A stretch of DNA of 36,429 bases from the NCBI GenBank assembly GCA_030148335.1, contig JASBTQ010000004.1, forward strand, positions 1 through 36,429, given 5' to 3'. The notes under the pieces are model-generated. The model made no database searches. It had not been told where the DNA came from and saw nothing but the letters and a program-made list of their open reading frames with translations. Both the position numbers and the translations under genes were made by a program. Positions 6,977 to 14,803 of the stretch are shown one piece after another. Every line of letters begins with the position of its first letter. Position 1 is the stretch's first letter. The DNA comes from Allomuricauda sp. (GTDB taxonomy: Bacteria > Bacteroidota > Bacteroidia > Flavobacteriales > Flavobacteriaceae).

Positions 6977-8953
6977 TCAATACGCGTACAATTCCAATAA
7001 TGCCGCCTCGAACCGCTTCTTGGGCAAGTAGTTTGCCTCCAGTTCCTTCGCAAAGGGAACCGGGGTCTCCAGACTGCCAATCCGCTTTACCGGGGCATCT
7101 AAATACTCAAAACATTCTTCCATGACCATCGCAGAAATGTCACTCGCAATGCCCCCGAACAGGGTGTCCTCCTGCAAAATGATCAATTTGCCTGTCTTTT
7201 TCAAGGAAGTTTTGACGGCATCGAAATCCAAAGGTTGAAGTGTCCGCAAATCTAAGAGATCAGCATCGATTTCAGGATGTTTTTCCAATACTTCGATGGC
7301 CCAATGCACCCCGGCACCATAGGTGACCACGGAAATGGCCTCGCCTTTCCGTACCCAATTGGCCTTGCCAAAGGGCAGGGTATAATAATCGGATGGCACC
7401 TCGCCGTACACGCTTCGGTACAATCCTTTATGCTCAAAGAAGAGCACTGGATTGGGGTCGTTGATGGCCGTGTTCAGCAATCCCTTGGCATCTGCAGGAA
7501 AAGCAGGATAGACCACCTTGAGCCCCGGCGTCTTCGTGAACCAAGCCTCATTGGTCTGCGAATGGAAGGGTCCTGCCCCCACTCCGGCACCGCAGGGCAT
7601 GCGGATCACCACGTCCGCTTTTTCGTTCCAGCGGTAATGTGATTTGGCCAAATAGTTCACAATGGGGTTGAATCCCGTGCTCACAAAATCGGCAAACTGC
7701 ATCTCCACCACGGCCTTCATACCGTTGATCGAAAGCCCCATGGCCGCGGAAACAATCACGGATTCGCAGATGGGCGTGTTCCGTACCCTGCTCCTTCCAA
7801 ACTTGGGCACAAAACCTTCGGTAATCTTGAAGACACCACCGTAATCCGCAATGTCCTGACCCATCAAAATCAATTCGTTGTGGCGGTACATGGATTGCTC
7901 CAATCCTTCCGAAATGGCATCAACAAAGCGAATGTTCTTTACCTCTTCTTTTGGTTTTGTTTCTTGATAGTCAAATGGTTGATAAACATCACCTAATTCC
8001 TTGGTTTCATCAAAGGAAATCGTTGGTTCGTCAAAAGCAAGTTTCAAATTTTCATCGATTTCTTCTGAGATTCCAGCTTTTAACTGTTCTATTTTTTCTT
8101 CGGACAGCAGTCCATTTTCCAATAAAAAGGCTTCATAATTGGCAATGGGGTCTTTCTTTTCCCACTCTTTCATCAACTTCTCCGGAACATACTTGGTGCC
8201 ACTGGCTTCCTCGTGCCCACGCATGCGAAAGGTCTTGAACTCCAAAAGCACGGGTCTTGGTCTTTTTCGGATGGCCTTACAGAGTTCATCCACCTTGGCA
8301 TAGACCTCCAAAATGTTGTTGCCGTCTATGATGCGGGATTCCATGCCATATCCTTTGGCCCTGTCCGCTAAATGCTCACAGTTGTATTGTTCGTTGGTGG
8401 GCGTGGAAAGTCCGTAGCCGTTGTTTTCAATACAAAAGAGCACGGGCAGATTCCATACCGATGCCACATTGAGGGCTTCATGGAAATCGCCTTCGCTGGT
8501 TGCCCCTTCGCCCGTAAAAACGGCAGTGACCCTTTTCTTTCTACGGAGCATATCGGCCAGAGCGATGCCATCCGCCACTCCTAACTGTGGGCCCAAATGG
8601 GAGATCATGCCCACAATCTTGTATTCCTGGGTGCCGAAATGGAAACTACGGTCCCTGCCGTTGGTGAAACCGCTCTGCTTTCCTTGCCATTGCGCAAACA
8701 ATCGGTTCAAGGGGATGTTCCTGGAAGTGAAGACACCTAGGTTGCGGTGCATGGGCAAAATGTATTCGTCCTCCTTCAGGGCTTGGGTCACACCCACAGA
8801 AATGGCTTCTTGGCCAATGCCGCTGAACCACTTGGAAACCTTGCCCTGTCGCAGCAAGATCAGCATTTTTTCCTCGATCATTCGGGGCTTGAGCATTCCC
8901 GTGTAAAGGTCTAGCAATTTCTGTTGGTCCAGGTCGCCAATATGATACCTCAT
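6977..8953 (-). CDS. fused alpha/beta 2-oxoacid (2-oxoisovalerate-type) dehydrogenase E1
   Basis: 658 residues containing both E1 subunits. Residues 1 to about 320 are the alpha part: GEGATSEGDFHEALN...ENN (148-178) is the thiamine-diphosphate motif, and RMRGHEEASG is the typical alpha-chain phosphorylation-loop region. Residues about 340-658 are the beta part (FVDAISEGLEQSM, GQDIADYGGVFKITEG, FADFVSTGFNPIVN). The enzyme decarboxylates a 2-oxoacid and passes the acyl group to an E2 lipoyl protein. Fused E1 of this kind in Bacteroidota is usually annotated as branched-chain/2-oxoisovalerate dehydrogenase. No E2 or E3 gene is adjacent, so it must work with subunits encoded elsewhere. Divergent from the oxygenase gene at 9064. 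Confidence 0.93.
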   Translation of the reverse strand: MRYHIGDLDQQKLLDLYTGMLKPRMIEEKMLILLRQGKVSKWFSGIGQEAISVGVTQALKEDEYILPMHRNLGVFTSRNIPLNRLFAQWQGKQSGFTNGRDRSFHFGTQEYKIVGMISHLGPQLGVADGIALADMLRRKKRVTAVFTGEGATSEGDFHEALNVASVWNLPVLFCIENNGYGLSTPTNEQYNCEHLADRAKGYGMESRIIDGNNILEVYAKVDELCKAIRKRPRPVLLEFKTFRMRGHEEASGTKYVPEKLMKEWEKKDPIANYEAFLLENGLLSEEKIEQLKAGISEEIDENLKLAFDEPTISFDETKELGDVYQPFDYQETKPKEEVKNIRFVDAISEGLEQSMYRHNELILMGQDIADYGGVFKITEGFVPKFGRSRVRNTPICESVIVSAAMGLSINGMKAVVEMQFADFVSTGFNPIVNYLAKSHYRWNEKADVVIRMPCGAGVGAGPFHSQTNEAWFTKTPGLKVVYPAFPADAKGLLNTAINDPNPVLFFEHKGLYRSVYGEVPSDYYTLPFGKANWVRKGEAISVVTYGAGVHWAIEVLEKHPEIDADLLDLRTLQPLDFDAVKTSLKKTGKLIILQEDTLFGGIASDISAMVMEECFEYLDAPVKRIGSLETPVPFAKELEANYLPKKRFEAALLELYAY

Positions 8954-9063
8954 AAGATAAAATTCAACGGCCTAAAAGTAGTAAAACGCCCCCATCTTTC
9001 CGTAAATTTCAAAAAGCTTCGGCAATATTCCTTACTTTTGACCTTATTACAAACCATTTAGAT

Positions 9064-10014
9064 ATGAGTGCGATTCCAAGTGTAAACCTAGAGGATTTCA
9101 TCTCTGGGGACCCGGCCCGAAAGGAAAAGTTTGTCAAGGAAATAGGTGCTGCTTTTGAGGGCATCGGCTTCGTGGCCCTTAGCGGACATTTTTTGTCCGA
9201 TGAACTGGTGGACGACCTCTATTCCGAGATCAAAAAATTCTTCCAACTGCCCCAAGAGGTCAAGGACCAATATGAAATTGAGGGCATTGGCGGACAAAGG
9301 GGCTATACTTCCTTTGGAAAGGAACATGCCAAAGGCAAAAAGGAGGGTGACCTGAAGGAGTTTTGGCATTTTGGCCAATATGTGGAGGACAACCCGAAAC
9401 TGGAAGCCGAGTATCCGGCCAATGTGATGGTGAAGGAACTCCCCAAATTCAACGCTGTTGGCAAAGAGACCTATCAAATGCTGGAAAAAACGGCCAAATA
9501 TGTGTTGCGGGCACTGGCCCTGCACCTTGATCTGGAGGAAACCTATTTTGATGACTTCATCAAGAACGGGAACTCTATTCTGAGGCCCATCCACTACCCT
9601 CCCATCACTACGGAGCCCAAAAATGCGGTCAGGGCGGCGGCGCATGGTGACATCAACCTAATCACACTGCTCATGGGTGCGCACGGAAAGGGACTGCAGG
9701 TGCAGAACCATCAAGGGGAATGGGTGGATGCAATTGCCAGACCCGACCAATTGATGATCAATGTGGGGGATATGCTCTCCCGTCTTTCCAACAACAAATT
9801 GAAATCCACCATCCATCAAGTGGTGAACCCACCAAGGGAGTTATGGGGCACGTCCAGATATTCCATTCCGTTCTTTATGCACCCCATCAGCGAAATGCCG
9901 TTGGACTGCTTGGAGAACTGTATCGATGAAGAACACCCCAAAGCCTACGAGGACATTACTGCAGGAGAATTTCTGCACGAAAGGCTCATTGAATTGGGGC
10001 TGGTCAAAAAATAG
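9064..10014 (+). CDS. isopenicillin N synthase-like 2OG-Fe(II) oxygenase
   Basis: 316 residues, full length for the family. The N-terminal DIOX_N part (about 6-125) contains GFVALSGH and GQRGYTSFGKEHAKG. The catalytic jelly-roll has the iron triad His194-x-Asp196 (AAHGDINLI) and His251 (HQVVNPP), plus Arg265-x-Ser267 (SRYSIPFFMHP) for the 2-oxoglutarate carboxylate. It is a cytoplasmic non-haem iron oxygenase; the substrate is unknown, and the Bacteroidota members are probably not antibiotic-biosynthetic. A TACTTTTG -7 element lies at 9033-9040, 24 bp before the ATG, without a convincing -33 TTG. It stands divergently from the E1 gene. Confidence 0.92.
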   Translation: MSAIPSVNLEDFISGDPARKEKFVKEIGAAFEGIGFVALSGHFLSDELVDDLYSEIKKFFQLPQEVKDQYEIEGIGGQRGYTSFGKEHAKGKKEGDLKEFWHFGQYVEDNPKLEAEYPANVMVKELPKFNAVGKETYQMLEKTAKYVLRALALHLDLEETYFDDFIKNGNSILRPIHYPPITTEPKNAVRAAAHGDINLITLLMGAHGKGLQVQNHQGEWVDAIARPDQLMINVGDMLSRLSNNKLKSTIHQVVNPPRELWGTSRYSIPFFMHPISEMPLDCLENCIDEEHPKAYEDITAGEFLHERLIELGLVKK

Positions 10015-10076
10015 AGAATAGGGAATCAGGGGAGGGTAATCTTGTGAAGCCTTTCGTTGATTTACTTTTTGGCACA

Positions 10077-10106
10077 TTGTATCACTGACACATTTGGTTA
10101 TCTTTG
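10077..10106 (+). promoter_or_regulatory. Bacteroidota-type promoter of the DUF433/PIN-like module
   Basis: TTG at 10077-10079, 19-bp spacer, TATCTTTG at 10099-10106 match the -33 TTG / -7 TAnnTTTG consensus of the Bacteroidota primary sigma factor. Transcription would start around 10111-10113, only a few bases before the ATG at 10116, giving a nearly leaderless message. Confidence 0.65.
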
Positions 10107-10115
10107 TGTGAAATC

Positions 10116-10343
10116 ATGGCTATGGATTACAAGACTATCATAAGAAGAGATCCCCACAAGCGTTTTGGGAAACCATGCATAAGGGAAACCCGTATTTCGG
10201 TCTATGATGTACTGGGTTGGCTTTCTTCTGGAATGACGTTTAAGGAAATTATCAATGACTTTCCGGAGCTGACTGCAGACGACATTAAGGCATGCTTGGC
10301 CTATGCTGCCGACAAAGAACGAAAATTACAGTATGTCAACTAA
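10116..10343 (+). CDS. DUF433 antitoxin-like protein
   Basis: 75 residues from ATG 10116; ATG 10122 (MDYKTI) is an equally good start. A TTG start at 10104 would lie inside the -7 promoter element and is rejected. The chain matches DUF433: IIRRDPHKRFGKPCIRETRISVYDVLGWL (the GKPCI.gTRi.V motif), then GMTFKEIINDFPELTADDIKACLAYAAD, a winged-helix-like fold. DUF433 proteins pair with DUF5615 PIN-like toxins as VapBC-like modules. The stop (TAA 10341-10343) overlaps the next ATG by one base (TAATG), so translation is coupled. Confidence 0.88.
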   Translation: MAMDYKTIIRRDPHKRFGKPCIRETRISVYDVLGWLSSGMTFKEIINDFPELTADDIKACLAYAADKERKLQYVN

Positions 10344-10684
10344 TGAAATTGCTCTTTGATCAGAATATTTCATTTAGGATAGTTTCTAAACTTGGAAAGG
10401 ATTTTGAAGGATGCGCTCATGTTTCAGAGTGCAATTTAACTAATGTTGGAGATTCTAAAATCTGGGATTACGCCAAGAAAAATGGATATGCAGTCGTAAC
10501 TTTTGATTCTGATTTTTATGACATCAGCATTATAAATGGGCATCCGCCAAAAATAATTTGGATTCGATCAGGCAATTTGACTACAAGTGAAATTGTTGAC
10601 CGCCTCATCCATCACAAATTAACAATCCATAATTTCTTGAGCAATGAAGACTTCAGGGACTTATCCTGTTTAGAAATTGATTGA
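10343..10684 (+). CDS. DUF5615/Mut7-C PIN-like toxin
   Basis: 113 residues from the ATG at 10343, chosen because it overlaps the DUF433 stop. MKLLFDQNISFRIVSKL is the characteristic first strand with the acidic Asp (LFDQNI). GDSKIWDYAKKNGYAVVTFDSDFYDISI supplies the other acidic residues of the PIN active site (Asp in GDS, TFDSDF), and PPKIIWIRSGNLTT the last strand. Such proteins are inferred ribonucleases neutralised by the DUF433 partner. GC content is lower than in the flanking genes, in keeping with a transferable module. Confidence 0.88.
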   Translation: MKLLFDQNISFRIVSKLGKDFEGCAHVSECNLTNVGDSKIWDYAKKNGYAVVTFDSDFYDISIINGHPPKIIWIRSGNLTTSEIVDRLIHHKLTIHNFLSNEDFRDLSCLEID

Positions 10685-10719
10685 CATTTAGAATTTTTTT
10701 TATTATATACACTAAAAAA

Positions 10720-11049
10720 TTGGATCTACAAGACCAACTCAAAAACCTGTTTCCCGACCACGAGCCCGAAGAAGGGCCTGAAAATGAGAAGGAAAAACCT
10801 GCCTATTGGTTGCAGGACGACCCCATTATCTGCAAATATGAAAAGCGCAAGGGCAAGCCCATCACCATTCTGGAAGGCTACAATGGGGCCGAAAGCGACT
10901 TCAAAAAACTGGCCAAGGACCTGAAAACATTTTTGGGCGTTGGGGGCAGTTTCAAGAACGACACCATCATTATCCAAGGCGATTACAGGGATAAGATCAT
11001 GGCCTTTCTGAAAGAGAATGGTTTTTCAGTGAAACGGGTCGGGGGATGA
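10720..11049 (+). CDS. SUI1/eIF1-like translation factor (YciH-type)
   Basis: 109 residues from TTG 10720, where the family's usual MDLQDQLKNLFPDHEPE N-terminus begins; an earlier TTG at 10681 overlaps the toxin stop and gives a hydrophobic extension that is not family-like. After an acidic linker, ICKYEKRKGKPITILEGYNG and LKTFLGVGGSFKNDTIIIQGDYRDKIMAFL form the SUI1 fold. Bacterial members are thought to bind the ribosome and influence start selection. No ATG is available for the natural start, which is worth noting in a factor concerned with initiation fidelity. It lies 35 bp after the toxin gene. Confidence 0.9.
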   Translation: MDLQDQLKNLFPDHEPEEGPENEKEKPAYWLQDDPIICKYEKRKGKPITILEGYNGAESDFKKLAKDLKTFLGVGGSFKNDTIIIQGDYRDKIMAFLKENGFSVKRVGG

Positions 11050-11192
11050 TGGAAATTTCCCTAAAATGAAAGCACTTGGCATTTACGTGTTAAAATTAGA
11101 TGCTGAAAACCAATGTTTTGTGAAAAAATTTTTGTGTTCTTGGTATAAGTTTTAATTTTATTCTTCCTAACCAACAAAAACTAAAGCTGAAA

Positions 11193-12125
11193 ATGAAATC
11201 ACTGTTGCACATTACCAACGGGGACAGTTTTACGTCCAGATTGCAGTCCTTACAGCTAAAGGGCGATATCATCACATGGCGGGAAATGCTATGTGAAGGC
11301 AAGACCCTTTGCGCCGTGGGAAGCGAATCTTTCTGGAAGACCCGCTTTGAATTCCTCAACAAAAACTACAAGGTCACCAAGTCTTGGTTTGTTGAAAAGA
11401 CACTCAAGGAATACCGTTCTCTTTGTAACCACAAGCAACAGGACCATATCGTTTTGTGGTTTGAATACGATCTTTTTTGCCAAATCAACATGCTGGCCGT
11501 CCTGAGTTGGCTGAAGGAGCACAGGCGACATGCCGAAATTTCACTGGTGTGCAGTGGCAAGGAAGATGAAAGTGGCAAGCTGTATGGACTCAATGAGCTG
11601 AGTGATGAAAGATTGCTGCAATTGTACGAAAGCCGTACCATGCTTTCCCAAGATGATATTGAATATGCGGATTACATCTGGCAACTCTATTGCAGTGACA
11701 ACCCCATACGCATGGAAAATCAGTTGGCCAACAACGATTTCCAATTTGAGTATCTGAATGAAGCCCTAAAGACCCACCTCAAGCGATTCCCGACTATAAA
11801 AAATGGCCTCAACGAACTGGAAAACCATGTGTTGAAAACCGCGGTGGCCAAAAAGCCAGAATCGAGGAACGCCCTTATGGGGCAGTTGTTGTCCGACCAA
11901 GGGTATTATGGTTTTGGCGACACGCAATACGAACGGATCATCACCTCCTTGAAACCGCTCTTCAATTCCTTCAATCCTGTCAAATTGACCAAAAAAGGGA
12001 AGGAAGTATTGGAAAATAAATCAAATTATTATTCACAAATACGTGATAATCAACTGTATTTGGGTGGTTCTTTAAAGTATAACTTCCTATATAATACCGA
12101 CACCAACCGCATCTTAAAACTTTAA
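11193..12125 (+). CDS. DUF1835 domain protein
   Basis: 310 residues, cytoplasmic. LLHITNGDSFTSRLQSL at the N-terminus is the DUF1835 signature (HI.NGDs), followed by IITWREMLCEGK and, near residue 90, HIVLWFEYDLFCQINMLAVLSWL, the conserved W.e.d...q........L segment. The C-terminal half is helical (RFPTIKNGLNELENHVLKTAV), with a possible winged-helix-like region before the end. Molecular function is unknown. It precedes the nucleoside phosphorylase start by only 4 bp, so the two are very likely cotranscribed. Confidence 0.85.
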   Translation: MKSLLHITNGDSFTSRLQSLQLKGDIITWREMLCEGKTLCAVGSESFWKTRFEFLNKNYKVTKSWFVEKTLKEYRSLCNHKQQDHIVLWFEYDLFCQINMLAVLSWLKEHRRHAEISLVCSGKEDESGKLYGLNELSDERLLQLYESRTMLSQDDIEYADYIWQLYCSDNPIRMENQLANNDFQFEYLNEALKTHLKRFPTIKNGLNELENHVLKTAVAKKPESRNALMGQLLSDQGYYGFGDTQYERIITSLKPLFNSFNPVKLTKKGKEVLENKSNYYSQIRDNQLYLGGSLKYNFLYNTDTNRILKL

Positions 12126-12129
12126 GTGG

Positions 12130-13014
12130 ATGTCTTCATTAGGAAGCTCAGAGCTTATTCTGAACCCTGATGGCAGCATCTACCATCTCAATCTTTTACC
12201 CGAGGATATTGCTGACACCATCATCACGGTCGGTGACCCGGAGCGTGTTCACGAAGTATCCAAATATTTCGACAGCATCGAAATACGAAAAGGCAAACGC
12301 GAGTTTTTGACCCATACCGGACATTTGTCGGGAAAACGCCTGACCGTGATCTCCACGGGTATTGGCACGGACAATATCGACATTGTGCTGAACGAATTGG
12401 ATGCGCTCACCAATATCGATTTCCCTTCACGGCAGGTCAAGAGTGAAAAAAAACAGCTTGGTATCATACGAATCGGTACATCCGGCACCATCCGCCCTGA
12501 AATTCCCATTGATTCGTTCCTGATGAGCACTTCGGCCATTGGCCTTGATGGACTCCTGCATTTCTATGGAAATTCCGACCCCAGAAATAAGGCTATGGAA
12601 AGGGCGCTCATCAAGCATTTGGATTGGGGTGCACACCACATTGTTCCTTATGTTGTGGATTCAGACGCGCATTTGAAAAAACTGTTCGTTTCCCCAGGTG
12701 TACATTCTGGCATAACAGTCACCAATCCAGGATTTTATGGTCCTCAGGGAAGAATACTCCGACTAGTTCCAAAAGTGCTGGATTTTCAGGACAAATTGGC
12801 TTCTTTTTCCTTTGAAGGGCAGCACATCACCAATCTGGAAATGGAAACAGCAGGCATTTATGGACTTGCCAAATTGATGGGACACAAAGCCGTGTCGTTG
12901 AACGCCATTTTGGCCAATCGAGCCACTGGGGAATTCTCAACGGATGGCGGCAAGACCATTGATTCCTTGATCAAATACGCCCTCGAACGGCTTGTGAATG
13001 ACCCATCGGTATAA
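12130..13014 (+). CDS. nucleoside phosphorylase (uridine phosphorylase-like)
   Basis: 294 residues, matching the PNP/UDP phosphorylase family. TVGDPERVHEVSKYFD is the phosphate-binding GDP.R motif, VISTGIGTDNIDIVLNELDAL the conserved G.G..n.... strand-helix, IRIGTSGTI the second glycine loop, and NLEMETAGIYGLAKLMGHKAVSLNAILANRATGEF the nucleoside-binding EMET segment. It cleaves nucleosides with phosphate for pyrimidine or purine salvage; EMEt and the overall order favour uridine phosphorylase. Probably in an operon with the DUF1835 gene upstream and perhaps the substrate-binding-like gene downstream. Confidence 0.9.
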   Translation: MSSLGSSELILNPDGSIYHLNLLPEDIADTIITVGDPERVHEVSKYFDSIEIRKGKREFLTHTGHLSGKRLTVISTGIGTDNIDIVLNELDALTNIDFPSRQVKSEKKQLGIIRIGTSGTIRPEIPIDSFLMSTSAIGLDGLLHFYGNSDPRNKAMERALIKHLDWGAHHIVPYVVDSDAHLKKLFVSPGVHSGITVTNPGFYGPQGRILRLVPKVLDFQDKLASFSFEGQHITNLEMETAGIYGLAKLMGHKAVSLNAILANRATGEFSTDGGKTIDSLIKYALERLVNDPSV

Positions 13015-13058
13015 AATACCGTGCGGAACCCTTATTTTTGCCTAATCAAAACGAAGAG

Positions 13059-13907
13059 ATGAAAAACGTGAACATCATCGGGGTACCGGAACATTTTAAC
13101 CTGCCTTGGCATTTGGCCATGGAAGATGGGGCATTTGAGGACAGGGGCATATCGCTCGATTGGACAGATGTCCCCGAAGGCACAGGAAAAATGTGCCAGT
13201 TGCTGGAAACCGGAGAGGCCGATATGGCCATCATTCTAACAGAGGGCATCATCAAGAGCATATCCCAAGGGAATCCCAGCAAGATTGTCCAAGAATTTGT
13301 CTCTTCCCCCCTGCTCTGGGGCATCCATGTGGCGGCGGACAGTGAAAGAACGTCCATAGCTTCATTGCAGCACGACAAGGTGGCCATAAGCCGCATGGGA
13401 AGCGGGAGCCATTTGATGGCCTACGTGAATGCCCAAAACCAGGGTTGGGACCCGGACAAGCTCCAATTTGAAATCGTGGACAATTTGGATGGTGCTGTAA
13501 AAAATCTGACCGAAGGCTCCAACGCCTATTTCATGTGGGAGCATTTCACCACAAAACCTTTGGTGGACAATGGGACCTTCAAAAGATTGGGCGACTGCCC
13601 TACTCCTTGGCCCTGTTTTGTGATCGCGGCCACCGATTCGTTCCTGAAAGACAATAGAGGGGTTGTGGGTCACATTCTGGACATCATCAATACCTATACG
13701 TTGGAATTCAAGGAGATTCCAAGTATCGACAGGACCCTTTCCAATCGATATGGGCAACAATTGCAAGATATTCAGGAGTGGCTCGGAAAAACCACCTGGG
13801 GGCAGGAACAGATGGCCCCAAAAACGTTGGACGGCATCCAATCACGTCTCTTTCAGCTCAATTTGATTGAAGAGATCAAAGAACCCTCACGGTTTCTTTG
13901 GAAATAA
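13059..13907 (+). CDS. periplasmic-binding-like (NMT1/THI5-type) protein without signal peptide
   Basis: 282 residues from ATG 13059; a TTG at 13038 would begin inside a TATTTTTG -7 element (13033-13040). The fold looks like a type 2 solute-binding protein: NIIGVPEHFNLPWHLAMEDGAFEDRGISLDW and CQLLETGEADMAIILTEGII resemble NMT1/THI5 or SsuA-like proteins. AISRMGSGSHLMAYVNAQNQGW and AYFMWEHFTTKPLVDNG follow. There is no signal sequence or lipobox, so it is predicted to be cytoplasmic, and no ABC permease or ATPase is nearby. It may be a metabolite-binding sensor or a THI5-like enzyme. Its stop is 2 bp from the convergent ung stop. Confidence 0.75.
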   Translation: MKNVNIIGVPEHFNLPWHLAMEDGAFEDRGISLDWTDVPEGTGKMCQLLETGEADMAIILTEGIIKSISQGNPSKIVQEFVSSPLLWGIHVAADSERTSIASLQHDKVAISRMGSGSHLMAYVNAQNQGWDPDKLQFEIVDNLDGAVKNLTEGSNAYFMWEHFTTKPLVDNGTFKRLGDCPTPWPCFVIAATDSFLKDNRGVVGHILDIINTYTLEFKEIPSIDRTLSNRYGQQLQDIQEWLGKTTWGQEQMAPKTLDGIQSRLFQLNLIEEIKEPSRFLWK

Positions 13908-13909
13908 GC

Positions 13910-14575
13910 TTACCACTCAATACCCGTCTTGCCCATTTGGGCCAACAATTGGTTCGTTTTGCTAAAGTGTTGGTTCCCAAACCAGAGTCCGCGGTTGGCA
14001 CTCAAGGGCGAGGGATGTCCAGAAGTGAGGATATGGTGTTTCCGTTGATCGACCAAAGCTGATTTCTTTTTGGCAAACCCGCCCCAAAGCAGAAAAACGA
14101 CCCCTTCCAATTGTTCCGATACCGTTCGGATGACCGCATCCGTGAAGATTTCCCATCCCTTATTTTGATGGCTTCCCGCCTGATGCGCCCTCACGGTCAA
14201 GGTAGCGTTCAGCAAGAGCACCCCTTGGTCGGCCCAACGCTCCAGGTTGCCGCTCTTCGGATAGGGTTTTTCCACATCCGTCTTGATTTCCTTAAAAATG
14301 TTGACCAAAGAAGGTGGATGGGGAATACCATCCTTTACGGAAAAACAGAGGCCGTTCGCCTGGCCGGGACCGTGGTAGGGATCTTGCCCGATGATGACCA
14401 CCTTCGTCTCTTGGAACGGACAATGGTCAAAAGCGGCAAAAATATCCTTACCCTTTGGGTAACAGGTGTGTTGCTGGTATTCTTGCTTCACAAATTGGGT
14501 CAATTGTTGAAAATAGGGCTTTTCAAACTCTTGATGTAAATGGGCCTTCCAACTGGGCTCAATGGCAACATCCAT
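13910..14575 (-). CDS. ung: uracil-DNA glycosylase
   Basis: 221 residues, the usual family-1 UNG length. GQDPYHG at 63-69 carries the catalytic Asp65, GLCFSV (74-80) the uracil-stacking Phe, LLLNATLTV (119-128) the uracil-specific Asn, and HPSPLS (187-192) the catalytic His187 and DNA-intercalating loop. The enzyme removes uracil from DNA to start base-excision repair. The ATG at 14575 lies only 3 bp after the stop of a 34-codon membrane-peptide gene, so the two are probably translated from one message. Confidence 0.97.
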   Translation of the reverse strand: MDVAIEPSWKAHLHQEFEKPYFQQLTQFVKQEYQQHTCYPKGKDIFAAFDHCPFQETKVVIIGQDPYHGPGQANGLCFSVKDGIPHPPSLVNIFKEIKTDVEKPYPKSGNLERWADQGVLLLNATLTVRAHQAGSHQNKGWEIFTDAVIRTVSEQLEGVVFLLWGGFAKKKSALVDQRKHHILTSGHPSPLSANRGLWFGNQHFSKTNQLLAQMGKTGIEW

Positions 14576-14578
14576 GTG

Positions 14579-14683
14579 CTATTTCTTTTTGGTCAATTTA
14601 TAGATCAGATACCCAATCCCAATAACAAAATGTATCAGAACAATACCTGCGATTACATAAATGAGGGTATGGTCATTTCGCAT
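14579..14683 (-). CDS. 34-residue single-helix membrane peptide upstream of ung
   Basis: ATG at 14683, TAG at 14581-14579. The product has an N-terminal polar cap (MRNDHT), one transmembrane helix (LIYVIAGIVLIHFVIGIGYLIY) and a basic tail (KLTKKK), a typical N-out/C-in small membrane protein. A TACATTTG -7 element reads on this strand at 14726-14719. Spacing of 3 bp to ung argues for a real, coupled gene. Function is unknown; the basic C-terminus would place it on the cytoplasmic side. Confidence 0.65.
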   Translation of the reverse strand: MRNDHTLIYVIAGIVLIHFVIGIGYLIYKLTKKK

Positions 14684-14803
14684 GATCTATGTTTTTAGAT
14701 GAGGATTGGACATATTGCCAAATGTACGCATTGCCATGGTTTTACTTTTTACGGCCCGAACAAAAACTGCAAAATCCTATATTTGTCCTGCTAACGGAAA
14801 AAG

